A DNA stretch of 64,000 bases from Elizabethkingia sp. YR214 (GCF_003058195.1 NZ_QBUH01000003.1:372001-436000); one strand, 5' to 3'; positions 52,973-62,915 are shown, counted from the stretch's first letter. The notes: generated by a model not told the origin, from the sequence alone. Made by a program: numbers and translations.

Positions 52973-55207
52973 ATGAATAAATACATTACTACTTCATTTT
53001 TCGTTCTTGGCGGATTGATGGTTAATGCGCAGACTAAAAAGACAGATACGCTGTCTTCTAATAAGCAGAAGGAGATTGAGCAGGTGGAACTTTTCGGTGA
53101 AAGAAAGAAGCAGCCTGAAGGTCTGGAAGTAATTACAAGATTACCTCTAAAGACCAGAGATCAGATTCAGAGTATTTCAGTGATTTCATATAAAGCAATT
53201 GAAACTTTAGGAGGTTTATCTCTAATTGATGTTGCTAAAAATGTTCCGGGAGTTACTTTATTCTCAAGCTATGGTGGCGGAAGTGAAAGTATGTCTATTC
53301 GTGGATACAGAGGTGTACCAGTACTAAAGAATGGAGTTTTATTAGACTCTGACTTCCGTACTGCTGGTATGATGACTGATATGCAGGGTGTAGAAAGTAT
53401 TCAGGTAATTAAAGGTTCTGCAGCTGTAACACAAGGTATCGGAGACGGACTTGGAGCAGCAGGTGGTGTTATTAATGTAGTGACAAAAAGACCTCAGTTT
53501 GTTAACAGAACCAACGTAGGTTTCCGCTATGGCAGCTGGGATTTCTACCGTCCTACTGTAGATTTCCAGAGAGTTTTAGACAACGAAGGTAAAGTCGCAA
53601 TAAGATTTAACGGAGCATATCAGAATAATAACTCTTTCAGATCTCATGTAAAAGGTGAAAGAATATATGTAAACCCATCCATTACTTTCCGTCCGGATAA
53701 GATGACCAATATTACAGTGGAAATGGATTATATGAATGACAGAAGAACTCCGGACAGAGGTACTGTTAACCTTGCTAACGGAAGTACTGAAGCATTGTAT
53801 ACTATGCCAAAGGGTAAGTTCTTAGGTTTTGCTGAAGACCGTGCGAAAACTGAGACTTATAACTTTATGACAAGCGTTGACAGAAAGATTAATGATAAAT
53901 TCAAGGTAAGAGCAGCTTTTATTAATTCTGTAAGCAATACTGATACTCAGGCAATGTCTATTGCACCAAACGGTACAAATAATTGGACTGAGAGAAAAAG
54001 ATCTTATGGTAAAAGTATGGGAGAAGATGTGAATAAAGTTTTTCAGTTTGACTTCATCGGACAAGATGTACAGACTGGCTTTATTAAGCATACCTTCCAG
54101 GTAGGTTTTGACTGGAAAGAAACAACCGTAACATCTACTTATTTTGATGTTTTTAAAAATGCATCTGATTTAAAAGATAAAAAGGTAATAAATACGAATA
54201 ATCCTATAGATGTTATTAACGTTTTAGGTGATATTCCAAATGCGCTTCCTTATAATTTAATTTATAACAAAACAGGAAGCGGAGTGGTAAAGACTCCTAC
54301 AATGGGATTAATGGCTCAGGATGTGATGTCATTCGGTAAATATGTGAAGGCACATTTAGGAATCAGGTACAGCAGATTAAATGGTTCTACAAAGAATGAT
54401 GTTGCTACATGGAATCCATCTTTCGGATTAATTCTTTCTCCATTGGAAAATGTTAATGTTTTCGGATCATATACAACAACAACTTCATTAAGGTCTGCTA
54501 ACAATGTATTACAGGCAGGTGGAACGGTAGGTCCTTCTAAAACTACACAATGGGAAGCAGGAATTAAATCAGATTGGTTTAATGAGAAGTTAAGGTTCAA
54601 CGTTACTTTATTTGATATTAAAACAGATAATTTAGCTTACCAAATCTTAAATGACAAGTATGAGCCTATAAGAGATGCTAATAATAATGCACTTAACGGT
54701 TTAGCTGGTAACTTGAGAAGAAAAGGGATTGAGGTAGAGTTAATTGGTAGAATCTTACCAAACTTACAAATTATGTCTGGTTGGGCTTATTTAGATGCTC
54801 AGTATGAAGATAGCCCTGCTTACGTAAATGGTTCTGCTCCGATGAACTCTCCAAAACATACTGCAAATGCATGGTTAAACTACAAGTTTAATCAGGGAAT
54901 TTTAGATGGACTTGACGTAGGTGCTGGTATTTATTATGTAGGAAAAAGACCAGTTGATGAATGGACTCAGAAAACCTTTACTGCCGGACACGTAAATAGT
55001 GTGAAAGCGGGTGATAGACCATTCGATATGCCAGAATATACTACTGTAGATGCTCAGGTAGGTTATGCATTGAAAAATGGTGTAGGAGTAAGAGTATTCT
55101 TTAACAATATCTTCGATTCTGTGGGATACAGCTCTTATTTCAGAGGTGGGTATATAGATCAGATTCAGCCAAGAAACTTTGGAGTACAATTAAATTATAA
55201 GTTTTAA
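52973..55207 (+). CDS. TonB-dependent siderophore-type receptor
   Basis: 744 residues: signal peptide to about 19 (LMVNAQ), a plug with the FecA/FhuA-like pattern TRLPLKTRDQIQSISVISYKAI, SMSIRGYRGVPVLKNGV and VIKGSAAVTQGIGDGLGAAGGVINVVTKRP, and a barrel ending in LNYKF. The TIGR01783 siderophore receptors share this layout. There is no N-terminal signalling domain, so it is not FecA-like in regulation. It is expected to take up ferric siderophores with TonB. Standing alone between mrp-nfu and ppx, its iron link rests on family. Confidence 0.87.
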   Translation: MNKYITTSFFVLGGLMVNAQTKKTDTLSSNKQKEIEQVELFGERKKQPEGLEVITRLPLKTRDQIQSISVISYKAIETLGGLSLIDVAKNVPGVTLFSSYGGGSESMSIRGYRGVPVLKNGVLLDSDFRTAGMMTDMQGVESIQVIKGSAAVTQGIGDGLGAAGGVINVVTKRPQFVNRTNVGFRYGSWDFYRPTVDFQRVLDNEGKVAIRFNGAYQNNNSFRSHVKGERIYVNPSITFRPDKMTNITVEMDYMNDRRTPDRGTVNLANGSTEALYTMPKGKFLGFAEDRAKTETYNFMTSVDRKINDKFKVRAAFINSVSNTDTQAMSIAPNGTNNWTERKRSYGKSMGEDVNKVFQFDFIGQDVQTGFIKHTFQVGFDWKETTVTSTYFDVFKNASDLKDKKVINTNNPIDVINVLGDIPNALPYNLIYNKTGSGVVKTPTMGLMAQDVMSFGKYVKAHLGIRYSRLNGSTKNDVATWNPSFGLILSPLENVNVFGSYTTTTSLRSANNVLQAGGTVGPSKTTQWEAGIKSDWFNEKLRFNVTLFDIKTDNLAYQILNDKYEPIRDANNNALNGLAGNLRRKGIEVELIGRILPNLQIMSGWAYLDAQYEDSPAYVNGSAPMNSPKHTANAWLNYKFNQGILDGLDVGAGIYYVGKRPVDEWTQKTFTAGHVNSVKAGDRPFDMPEYTTVDAQVGYALKNGVGVRVFFNNIFDSVGYSSYFRGGYIDQIQPRNFGVQLNYKF

Positions 55208-55233
55208 TAACCCCAACAATATTGATATTTTAC

Positions 55234-55270
55234 AAAAAAGAAGCGCTGATATTATCAGCGCTTCTTTTTT
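55234..55270. terminator. 17-pair hairpin terminator shared by the receptor and ppx
   Basis: AAAAAAGAAGCGCTGAT and ATCAGCGCTTCTTTTTT pair perfectly around ATT. The right arm encodes the last codons and stop of ppx on the minus strand. Confidence 0.93.
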
Positions 55271-56142
55271 ATCTTATTGTAAAGTGAGTGGATTAAACCA
55301 TCTGCAACCGAAATCTTCGGTACATAGATCTGTTTAATTTCTCCCCACAGCATAATTTTGTTGAATATTTCCAGTGCCGGAACCATTACATCGGCACGGT
55401 CTTCCCGGACGTTATATTTAATCATCCTTTCCTGTACACTAAGTGGTGCGGCTTCTTTATAATAAGTCTTTAGTAGATTTGCAGACATCGGTTTGCCATC
55501 CTTGGTTTTGCTCATCGAAAATATTTTGTTGATATTTCCTCCGGAGCCAATAGCGATAATAGGTTTTTTGCCGAAAATTTCATTTTTTATCTCAGATCTC
55601 ATCTCTTCCCAGCTTTCATCTTTTACAAGATTGTTCAGGATACGGATAGTTCCGATATTAAAAGATTTTTTATACTTAAGCTTTTTGTTTTCGTAATAGG
55701 TAAGCTCAGTACTACCACCACCAACATCGATATACAGATAACCAAAATTATGATCCATATTTTCAGCAACATGGTTTTCATAGATCAGTGTAGCTTCCTC
55801 GTCTCCGGAAATTATTTCGATATTAATATTGGCTTCTTTCTTTACCGTATCTATAATATGCTTGCCATTTTTGGCATCGCGCATGGCACTCGTAGCACAA
55901 GCTCTGTAGTGTTCTACATTGTAAATTTCCATCAGGTCATGAAATACTTTCATAGAGCGGATGACCATTTTTTCTCTTTCAGGGCCAATTTCTCCTATCT
56001 TAAAAACATCCATACCAAGCCTCAACGGAACCCTTAGGAGGTTTAGTTTTGTAAATTCTGCCTGGCCATTTTCATTTTCTACCACTTCATTAATCAGAAG
56101 TCTTGCTGCATTACTTCCGATATCAATTGCTGCTAGCCTCAT
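55255..56142 (-). CDS. ppx: Ppx/GppA-family exopolyphosphatase
   Basis: 295 residues of the ASKHA fold. The N-terminal loop AAIDIGSNAARLLI and the second phosphate loop YIDVGGGSTELT are present, and the catalytic Glu lies near GDEEATLIYE. The short form, without the C-terminal HD domain of E. coli Ppx, hydrolyses polyphosphate or pppGpp, which sequence does not settle. It starts 20 bases inside the end of ppk1, so synthesis and breakdown of polyphosphate are coupled. The last codons lie in a terminator stem. Confidence 0.9.
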   Translation of the reverse strand: MRLAAIDIGSNAARLLINEVVENENGQAEFTKLNLLRVPLRLGMDVFKIGEIGPEREKMVIRSMKVFHDLMEIYNVEHYRACATSAMRDAKNGKHIIDTVKKEANINIEIISGDEEATLIYENHVAENMDHNFGYLYIDVGGGSTELTYYENKKLKYKKSFNIGTIRILNNLVKDESWEEMRSEIKNEIFGKKPIIAIGSGGNINKIFSMSKTKDGKPMSANLLKTYYKEAAPLSVQERMIKYNVREDRADVMVPALEIFNKIMLWGEIKQIYVPKISVADGLIHSLYNKIKKKR

Positions 56143-58201
56143 TTTCTGCTTTATGTTTTAAATAGTTATAAATTTCTATTTGGGAGCGGAAAGGTTTTCT
56201 ATCGTTTTCATAATACTGGTTTTTTAGATTTTTACCAATATCACGGGCTTTTACATTATCATGCAACTGTATGTTCAGAATTTCTTTAAGTTCTTTTTTC
56301 AGATCTTTATTGTTAATTCTTACCGCGGCTTCAATTCTGTAATCCAGGTTACGCGTCATCCAGTCAGCAGAAGAAATGTACATAAGTTCTTTTCCGCCGT
56401 GGTAAAAATACATAATTCTGGAATGTTCGAGGTACTCATCGACAATACTTATAGCATGAATTTTCTTTTTGAAGGTTTTCTGATTCACCGCACAGTATAT
56501 TCCACGGACAATTAATTTAATTGTAACACCCGCTTCTGCAGCTTCATATAGCTTTTTAATAAGCTCTTTGTCGCTCAGTGAATTTACTTTAACAATGATT
56601 TCAGCTTTCCTTCCCGCAATAGCTTCTTCTATTTCTTTGTCGATATAAAAAACTATTTTATTACGCATATGTTGCGGACATACCATTAGTGTTTTACACT
56701 TCTCTAATGCAAGAACAGGATCTTGTTTAGGCTTCTTCAGTAAGCTGAAAACTCTATTGATATCCGCCATTATAGTGCTATTGCTGGTCATCAGCATATT
56801 GTCACCATATACTCTGGCAGTTTTCTCATTAAAGTTTCCGGTGCTTATAAAGCCATATTGTGTCATTTTGTTATGAACACGTTTTTTTATAATGCACAAT
56901 TTGGCATGAACTTTCTTGTTCGGGATTCCTACCAATACTTTTACACCTTCATCTTCCAATCTTTCTTTCCAGAAGATATTAGCTTCCTCGTCGAAACGGG
57001 CACGTAATTCCAGCATCACGGTTACTTCTTTTCCGTTTCTTACCGCATTGATAAGCGCATTGGCAATTTTAGAATTGGATGCCAGACGATAAGCTGTAAT
57101 ATGAATTGTGGTAACATCGGGATCCATAGCAGCTTCCCGTAAAAGATCGATAACCGATACAAAGGAGTGATAAGGGAAGTTAAGCAAAACATCTTTCTTT
57201 AAAATAACATCTGTTACTCTGCTTTTATTATCAAAGTCAGGGTGAATGAAAGATGTCCTTTCTATAGGTTTTATATAATTTTTAAAGACATCCGGAAAAT
57301 CCATAAAATGTTTGAAATTGTGGATTTTTTCCCCGGGAATAAGACTGTCTTTCTTCGTTAAGCTTAATTTTTTAGTTAAAAATTCCAGTAATTGCGGATC
57401 TATATTTTTATCGTAAACAAAACGAGTAGGTTTTCCTTTTCTTCTGTTTTTCAGCCCTTTTTCTATTTTTTCTACAAAGCTGGTTCTTACGTCGTTGTCC
57501 AAATCAAATTCTGCATCTTTGGTGACTTTGAAGCAATGAGCGCTGAATTCGTCATAACCAAAATAGGAGAAAATATATGGAAGGTTTTCTATAATAACAT
57601 CTTCCAGCAGGATAACATTTGTTTCACCATTGGTGGAAGGAAGGATAGTGAATCTACCAATTGTACGTGAAGGAACCTCAATAATGGCAAAATGCTTTTG
57701 CTTTTTGTCATTTTTATTCCACATGGCAATACCTATGTATAAACTTTTGTCACGCAGGAAAGGCATAGGTTTCTTCTCTTCCAGCAGGATCGGGATAACA
57801 TTAGATTCAACATCCTCATCAAAGTAATTTCGGACAAAAGCCCTTTGCTGGAAGTTAAGATCAGAATTAGTGCGGATAAAGACATTTTGTTCTGCCATTT
57901 CCTTCTGGATCTTTTCCCAGATAATATTAAAATCGTCCTGTTGCTGTATAACCAGTTTGTTAATCTTATCTAAAATCTTCTGAGGCTCCTCGAAAAAAGA
58001 CTCTGCAGTGATTTTAGATTTCATTTCCATAGCCCGTTTTAGCCCGGCGACACGAACCCGGAAAAATTCGTCCAGGTTGTTAGAGAAAATTCCCAGAAAT
58101 TTAATTCTTAAAGGTAAAGGAACCTGTGGATCTGCGGCTTCCTGTAGTACTCTGGCATTAAAGGATAACCATGATATGTCTCTGGCATTAAACTGTGGCA
58201 T
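56123..58201 (-). CDS. ppk1: Polyphosphate kinase 1
   Basis: 692 residues with the four-domain PPK1 layout. It makes polyphosphate from ATP. The N-terminal helical domain begins FNARDISWLSFNARVLQEA. The autophosphorylated His is in NKKVHAKLCI and the second catalytic His in EYLEHSRIMYFYHGG. ELRARFDEEAN and STGNFNEKTARVYGD are conserved ATP-site segments. It is co-transcribed with ppx, overlapping it by 20 bases, and has a -7 box 17 bases upstream of its ATG. Confidence 0.95.
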   Translation of the reverse strand: MPQFNARDISWLSFNARVLQEAADPQVPLPLRIKFLGIFSNNLDEFFRVRVAGLKRAMEMKSKITAESFFEEPQKILDKINKLVIQQQDDFNIIWEKIQKEMAEQNVFIRTNSDLNFQQRAFVRNYFDEDVESNVIPILLEEKKPMPFLRDKSLYIGIAMWNKNDKKQKHFAIIEVPSRTIGRFTILPSTNGETNVILLEDVIIENLPYIFSYFGYDEFSAHCFKVTKDAEFDLDNDVRTSFVEKIEKGLKNRRKGKPTRFVYDKNIDPQLLEFLTKKLSLTKKDSLIPGEKIHNFKHFMDFPDVFKNYIKPIERTSFIHPDFDNKSRVTDVILKKDVLLNFPYHSFVSVIDLLREAAMDPDVTTIHITAYRLASNSKIANALINAVRNGKEVTVMLELRARFDEEANIFWKERLEDEGVKVLVGIPNKKVHAKLCIIKKRVHNKMTQYGFISTGNFNEKTARVYGDNMLMTSNSTIMADINRVFSLLKKPKQDPVLALEKCKTLMVCPQHMRNKIVFYIDKEIEEAIAGRKAEIIVKVNSLSDKELIKKLYEAAEAGVTIKLIVRGIYCAVNQKTFKKKIHAISIVDEYLEHSRIMYFYHGGKELMYISSADWMTRNLDYRIEAAVRINNKDLKKELKEILNIQLHDNVKARDIGKNLKNQYYENDRKPFRSQIEIYNYLKHKAENEASSN

Positions 58202-58218
58202 ATGTAATATTTGTGCTT

Positions 58219-58226
58219 CAAAAGTA
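58219..58226 (-). promoter_or_regulatory. -7 promoter element for ppk1-ppx
   Basis: TACTTTTG on the minus strand, 17 bases before the ppk1 start. Confidence 0.5.
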
Positions 58227-58311
58227 GTTAAAGATAAGCCTTTTTAATGTCACTTTAATGAAAATTAATATAAAAGTTTCTGTGTGTTTAGCGTTGTTTG
58301 AAGAAGCATTG

Positions 58312-58324
58312 TGCCAATTTGTCA
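58312..58324. promoter_or_regulatory. Palindromic motif upstream of dnaK
   Basis: TGCCAATTTGTCA reads as an interrupted palindrome TGxCAA-T-TTGxCA, 80 bases before the dnaK ATG. No CIRCE repeat (TTAGCACTC) is seen in the 203-base leader. It may bind a stress regulator. Confidence 0.35.
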
Positions 58325-58404
58325 TAAAAATTCCATTGGTATAGATATTGAGAAATAGCAGTCAAATATCAATATTAAATTTCAAGAAATAAAAAATACT
58401 AATT

Positions 58405-60291
58405 ATGAGCAAAATAATCGGAATTGACTTAGGAACAACCAACTCTTGTGTTGCCGTAATGGAGGGGAAAGACCCTGTTGTTATTCCTAATGCAGAAGGT
58501 AAAAGAACGACTCCTTCGATCGTAGCTTTCACCGAAGATGGTGAAAGAAAAGTAGGTGATCCTGCAAAAAGACAAGCTGTAACCAATCCGGTAAATACAG
58601 TTTATTCTATCAAAAGATTCATCGGAACTCATTTTAAAGATGATGGTTCTGAAATATCAAGAGTTCCTTATAAAGTAGTAAGCGGACCAAACGATACTGT
58701 AAAAGTAAAAATTGACGACAGAGAATATACGCCACAGGAGATTTCAGCAATGATCCTTCAGAAAATGAAGAAAACAGCTGAAGATTACCTTGGCCAGGAA
58801 GTAACAAGAGCTGTAATAACTGTTCCTGCTTACTTTAACGATGCACAAAGACAGGCTACTAAAGAAGCTGGAGAAATCGCAGGTCTTAAAGTGGAAAGAA
58901 TTATCAACGAGCCTACAGCTGCTGCTTTAGCTTATGGATTAGATAAGAGTCACAAAGATCAGAAGATTGCTGTATATGACCTTGGTGGTGGTACTTTCGA
59001 TATCTCTATCCTTGACTTAGGTGATGGTGTATTCGAAGTATTATCTACAAATGGTGATACTCACCTTGGTGGTGATGACTTCGATGATGTAATCATCAAC
59101 TGGATGGCAGACGAATTCAAAGCTGAAGAAGGTGTGGATCTTAAAGCTGATGCAATCGCTCTTCAACGTCTAAAAGAAGCTGCTGAAAAAGCTAAAATCG
59201 AGTTATCTTCTTCTTCTCAGACAGAGATTAACTTACCATATATTACTGCAACGGCTACAGGTCCTAAGCACTTAGTTAAAACTTTAACTAGAGCGAAGTT
59301 CGAGCAATTATCTGCTGACCTTGTAAGACGTTCTATGGAGCCTTGTAAAAAAGCTCTTCAGGATGCAGGACTTTCAACTTCTGAGATCGACGAAGTAATT
59401 TTAGTAGGTGGTTCTACACGTATTCCTATTATTCAGGAAGAAGTAGAAAAATTCTTTGGTAAAAAACCTTCTAAAGGCGTTAACCCGGATGAAGTAGTAG
59501 CTGTTGGTGCTGCAATTCAGGGTGGTGTATTAACGGGTGACGTAAAAGATGTATTACTTCTTGATGTAACTCCACTTTCTTTAGGTATCGAAACTATGGG
59601 TTCTGTATTCACTAAATTAATTGAAGCGAATACAACTATCCCAACTAAGAAATCTGAAGTATTCTCTACTGCATCTGACAATCAGCCGGCAGTAACTATC
59701 AGAGTGGGACAGGGGGAAAGACCAATGTTCAACGATAACAAAGAAATCGGTAGATTCGAATTAACAGATATCCCATCTGCACCAAGAGGAGTTCCTCAGA
59801 TCGAAGTAACTTTCGATATCGATGCTAATGGTATCCTAAGTGTATCTGCTAAAGATAAAGGAACTGGTAAAGAGCAGTCTATCAAAATCCAGGCATCTTC
59901 AGGTCTTTCTGATGACGAAATCGAAAGAATGAAGAAAGAGGCTCAGGAAAATGCTTCTGCAGATGCTAAGAAAAAAGAAGAAGTTGAAGTATTCAACAAA
60001 GCTGATGGATTGATTTTCCAGACTGAAAAGCAATTGAAAGAGTTTGGTGATAAGCTTTCTGCTGACAAAAAATCTGCAATTGAAGCTGCAGCAGCTGAAC
60101 TTAAAACTGCTTTTGATGCTAAAGACACTGAAGCTGTTAAAGCTAAAACTGAAGCTTTAGACGCAGCATGGATGGCAGCATCTGAAGAAATGTATGCACA
60201 ACAACAAGCTAACCCGCAAGCTGGTGCTCAGCAAAATGCAGGTGGTGGTGCAGAAGATGTACAGGACGCTGACTTCGAAGAAGTGAAATAA
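58405..60291 (+). CDS. dnaK: Chaperone DnaK (Hsp70)
   Basis: 628 residues, full length. The nucleotide-binding domain begins [18 protein letters not shown], with [12 protein letters not shown] and LVGGSTRIP. The linker [16 protein letters not shown] is intact. The substrate-binding domain follows and the C-terminus ends with the acidic [12 protein letters not shown]. It folds proteins with DnaJ and GrpE, whose genes are not adjacent. It stands alone, with a terminator after it, so its regulation is likely independent of other chaperones. Confidence 0.98.
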   Translation: MSKIIGIDLGTTNSCVAVMEGKDPVVIPNAEGKRTTPSIVAFTEDGERKVGDPAKRQAVTNPVNTVYSIKRFIGTHFKDDGSEISRVPYKVVSGPNDTVKVKIDDREYTPQEISAMILQKMKKTAEDYLGQEVTRAVITVPAYFNDAQRQATKEAGEIAGLKVERIINEPTAAALAYGLDKSHKDQKIAVYDLGGGTFDISILDLGDGVFEVLSTNGDTHLGGDDFDDVIINWMADEFKAEEGVDLKADAIALQRLKEAAEKAKIELSSSSQTEINLPYITATATGPKHLVKTLTRAKFEQLSADLVRRSMEPCKKALQDAGLSTSEIDEVILVGGSTRIPIIQEEVEKFFGKKPSKGVNPDEVVAVGAAIQGGVLTGDVKDVLLLDVTPLSLGIETMGSVFTKLIEANTTIPTKKSEVFSTASDNQPAVTIRVGQGERPMFNDNKEIGRFELTDIPSAPRGVPQIEVTFDIDANGILSVSAKDKGTGKEQSIKIQASSGLSDDEIERMKKEAQENASADAKKKEEVEVFNKADGLIFQTEKQLKEFGDKLSADKKSAIEAAAAELKTAFDAKDTEAVKAKTEALDAAWMAASEEMYAQQQANPQAGAQQNAGGGAEDVQDADFEEVK

Positions 60292-60321
60292 TTATTGAGT
60301 AGTCAATAATAAACAATAAAG

Positions 60322-60354
60322 AACCGCTGTAAATGGAATGTTTACAGCGGTTTT
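60322..60354 (+). terminator. Terminator after dnaK
   Basis: AACCGCTGTAAA and TTTACAGCGGTT form a perfect 12-pair stem around a seven-base loop, then T. Confidence 0.9.
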
Positions 60355-60477
60355 TGTTTTTATGTGGATTGTAGAGAACAAATATTAATATTGATTAATC
60401 TATAGTTTTTGTTTTAAAGATAAAGCTTAAGATTGGAATGTAAAGAGTACTTTTGAAAGATTTGTTACAGGTTATAT

Positions 60478-60930
60478 ATGATTAAAAATCTTTTGAAAGA
60501 AGAGGCTTCAGATTCTATTATTGCCAGAGTTAAAAATTTATCTGCAACTCACCAGCCCCAATGGGGAGAGATGACTGTTAGTGAAATGCTCCTTCATTGT
60601 AATTCCTGCAACAGACAAATTCTGGAAGAGAGCAGAGGAAATAAAAGAACAACTATAAAACAATATCTACTGAGGATCCTTGCGCTTTACATCGCACCTA
60701 ATTTTAAAAAGAATATTAAAGGTGAGCTCAGACATATTACAAAGGGAAAAGCTAATATTTCTGATTTTGAAGAACAGAGAAATAAATTTATCCTATTAAT
60801 TGGTGAATTTCCGGCTTCCGATCATCCTCTTACTCTTTCTCATCCTGCTTTTGGAAATATTTCAACAAATGAGTGGGGAATAGCAGCCTATAAACATATG
60901 GATCATCATTTAAGGCAATTTGGAGTGTAG
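60478..60930 (+). CDS. DUF1569 (DinB-like fold) protein
   Basis: 150 residues. The DUF1569 hallmarks are HPAFGNISTNEWGIAAYKHMDHHLRQFGV at the end and MTVSEMLLHCNSCNRQ at about 37-52, supplying His residues typical of the DinB four-helix metal-binding fold. The function of DUF1569 proteins is unknown. The DinB superfamily includes thiol-dependent transferases and stress proteins. No signal peptide, so cytosolic. Transcribed alone as far as can be seen. Confidence 0.85.
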   Translation: MIKNLLKEEASDSIIARVKNLSATHQPQWGEMTVSEMLLHCNSCNRQILEESRGNKRTTIKQYLLRILALYIAPNFKKNIKGELRHITKGKANISDFEEQRNKFILLIGEFPASDHPLTLSHPAFGNISTNEWGIAAYKHMDHHLRQFGV

Positions 60931-61075
60931 CTATATTTGTAAAGAAGCAGAATAAAAGTTATCAACAATAGCAACTATCAAAAGGTATAAGTTAGAAATT
61001 TCATGAATAAATATTATTAAAATAATCATTTATATTTTTGATTATGAGTAACTTCATGTTCTAAATTATAATGTC

Positions 61076-61642
61076 ATGCGAAAATTAAAACTGCAAATGC
61101 ACATTTCTCTGGATGGCTATGCTGCAGGGCTTAATGGTGAAACAGACTGGATATTTTTATCGGGTAAACAGGATCCGGCTGCATTTCAATTTATTGTAGA
61201 TCTTGCAGAGACTAGTGATACGCTCTTACTTGGCCGCAAAATGACCCCGGGATTTATTCAGCATTGGGAAAATGTATTCGATAACCAGGCTGATAGTCCG
61301 GCATATGCAATGGCTAAACCTATAGTTAATATGAGGAAAATAGTTTTTAGTCGTGGAGAAAACTCTGTTGCGGGACGTAATATTGAATTGGAAAATGGCG
61401 ATTTGGAAACAGTTGTGAAAACGCTCAAAAATCAGCCGGGAAAAGATATTCTGGTGTATGGAGGCTGCAACTTTGTAAGTTCACTTATCAGCCTGGACCT
61501 TATTGATGAATATTACATGATTATCAATCCTATTGCACTTGGCAGTGGATTGCCTATTTTTAAAAATCAAAAAACATTGGAATTACAAAGTTCAACAGCT
61601 TTCAGTCATGGGAAGGTGATTAATAAGTATATTCCGGTATAA
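61076..61642 (+). CDS. RibD C-terminal/dihydrofolate reductase-family protein
   Basis: 188 residues of the RibD_C group. KLQMHISLDGYAAGLNGETDWIF is the N-terminal signature and LLGRKM and ILVYGGCNFVSSLISLDLIDEYYMIINPIALGSG follow, with the NADPH-binding YGG and the LID-EY pattern. Stand-alone members resemble YwjB or YyaP of Bacillus and have unknown substrates. They are not involved in riboflavin synthesis as far as known. It ends at a strong terminator facing the next gene. Confidence 0.85.
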   Translation: MRKLKLQMHISLDGYAAGLNGETDWIFLSGKQDPAAFQFIVDLAETSDTLLLGRKMTPGFIQHWENVFDNQADSPAYAMAKPIVNMRKIVFSRGENSVAGRNIELENGDLETVVKTLKNQPGKDILVYGGCNFVSSLISLDLIDEYYMIINPIALGSGLPIFKNQKTLELQSSTAFSHGKVINKYIPV

Positions 61643-61656
61643 TCTATAGCCTTTAC

Positions 61657-61690
61657 AAAAATACCCCGGAGCTTCTCCGGGGTATTTTTA
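61657..61690. terminator. Bidirectional terminator
   Basis: AAAAATACCCCGGAG and CTCCGGGGTATTTTT pair around a short loop, flanked by genes ending on both sides. Confidence 0.92.
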
Positions 61691-61692
61691 TA

Positions 61693-62091
61693 TTATTTTT
61701 TCTGAATGATAATTTCATCTTTTCGGATCTGTTCCAGATATATTTCCTGAAATCTTACCGGCATGTATTCGTACAGCTTGTCCCAGTGCTGATCTTCCGA
61801 TATTCTTTTCATGCTTTCAAATGATCTCACAAAAAGACTTTCAATAATATATTTTATATAATTATTTCCGTTTCTGTAAAGCCATTCCATAGATTTTATA
61901 TGGTAGGAAATCATATTGATTTTGGCTTCCTGTAAAAGAATTTTCAGGTGATTGATAACTGCCTGCATAATACCTGCAAAATTATTTTGAGCAGATAACT
62001 GAGTAATTTCGTTCCGAATGGAAGGGTAAGATATTTTTAAATATTCTGTAGCTATTTTCTTATTGATCGTTTGCATTTTGTCGTTCATCAT
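61693..62091 (-). CDS. Small helical protein, paralogue of 62340-62759
   Basis: 132 residues, Lys/Glu-rich and probably all-alpha. It aligns over about 100 residues with the protein at 62340-62759: both have EIxxQLS/ELSxQN, then a segment LxxLLxxxxxxxxxxHIKSMEWLYRNGN against FRSLEKMDHIYKKGD, IESLFVRSF against VENIFIYSL, and a final MPxxFQEIYLEQI against ISPDLQKIYFRQI. I recall Bacteroidota DUF7674 proteins of this kind. Function unknown. No signal peptide. Confidence 0.7.
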   Translation of the reverse strand: MMNDKMQTINKKIATEYLKISYPSIRNEITQLSAQNNFAGIMQAVINHLKILLQEAKINMISYHIKSMEWLYRNGNNYIKYIIESLFVRSFESMKRISEDQHWDKLYEYMPVRFQEIYLEQIRKDEIIIQKK

Positions 62092-62141
62092 AATCTTTAA
62101 GTTTTTAAAGCAATTTAAGTGTCGCGAAAATTATGCCATCA

Positions 62142-62273
62142 TTAAATATAGGCAGCAAAGGCAAAAATGCCTACAATTGCAGCAACATGTACTGCCAGAA
62201 TTTCAATATTGTGTCTGGTGTTAGAAGATTTCCATTCTTCTATGTCAAATTTTCTTCTTGTCTTTCTTTTCAT
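62142..62273 (-). CDS. 43-residue membrane peptide between two paralogues
   Basis: A short open frame of 43 codons plus stop, read by hand. It starts MKRKTRRKFDIEEWKS, a strongly basic segment, and ends in a single hydrophobic stretch, NIEILAVHVAAIVGIFAFAA, consistent with a helix across the inner membrane with the N-terminus inside. It is on the same strand between the two DUF7674-like genes. Coding potential is plausible but unproved. It could be a microprotein that interacts with one of its neighbours. Confidence 0.5.
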   Translation of the reverse strand: MKRKTRRKFDIEEWKSSNTRHNIEILAVHVAAIVGIFAFAAYI

Positions 62274-62339
62274 AATTCTAGATGTTAGTGATAGTAGTTA
62301 AACGCCGATGTCAATCATAATATTTGTTAAAGAATAAAA

Positions 62340-62759
62340 TTACATTCCCGGTTTGTAAATCTGCCGGAAGTATATCTTTTGCAAATCCGGAGAAATATTG
62401 CAAAAAATTACCCTTCTGTATTCTTTGTTACAGGAAGCTGTTAAATAATCCAGAGAATAAATAAAAATATTTTCTACAGCATTTTTTAGTGCGATATCTC
62501 CTTTTTTGTAAATATGATCCATCTTCTCCAGGCTCCTGAATAAAAGTCGATTTTCATTTTTACGAATCATCTCCCTTATTCTGTCTGTGAATATCTGAAT
62601 AATACCAGAAGTGTTCTGATCGGAGAGTTCATTTTTTATTTCCGGAATAATGGCTGTGATTTCCTGTGTTGCTTCTAAATGATTCATTTTTTTTGAATTT
62701 TGAACGAGATATGCCAAATAATGTTCCTTTAGAATTGGTTTTATTGCAATTGGCTGCAA
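62340..62759 (-). CDS. Small helical protein, paralogue of 61693-62091
   Basis: 139 residues and mostly alpha-helical. Clear relative of the protein at 61693-62091 in the middle and C-terminal parts (e.g. RSLEKMDHIYKKGDIALKNAVENIFI and ISPDLQKIYFRQIYKPGM), differing at the N-terminus. The two were probably made by a local duplication, with the 43-residue peptide gene in between. The family name DUF7674 is from memory and unconfirmed. No motif for catalysis is evident. Confidence 0.7.
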   Translation of the reverse strand: MQPIAIKPILKEHYLAYLVQNSKKMNHLEATQEITAIIPEIKNELSDQNTSGIIQIFTDRIREMIRKNENRLLFRSLEKMDHIYKKGDIALKNAVENIFIYSLDYLTASCNKEYRRVIFCNISPDLQKIYFRQIYKPGM

Positions 62760-62907
62760 ATCTGTTTATTAAACTTATTTTGGTTGGTTTTTAATAGATT
62801 AAATCCCTCTCAGTCTGATAGGTTTTTATCAAAACGAGAGCGCAAATAAATTAAATTTTGCTGCTAATTTTTACTAACAATTAGGTTTAATGAAAGTTGA
62901 GAATGAA

Positions 62908-62915
62908 TATCTTTG
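62908..62915 (+). promoter_or_regulatory. -7 promoter element for the nucleoid-associated protein gene
   Basis: TATCTTTG. The TTG that would give a longer frame lies in this box, so the ATG at 62937 is preferred. Confidence 0.6.
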
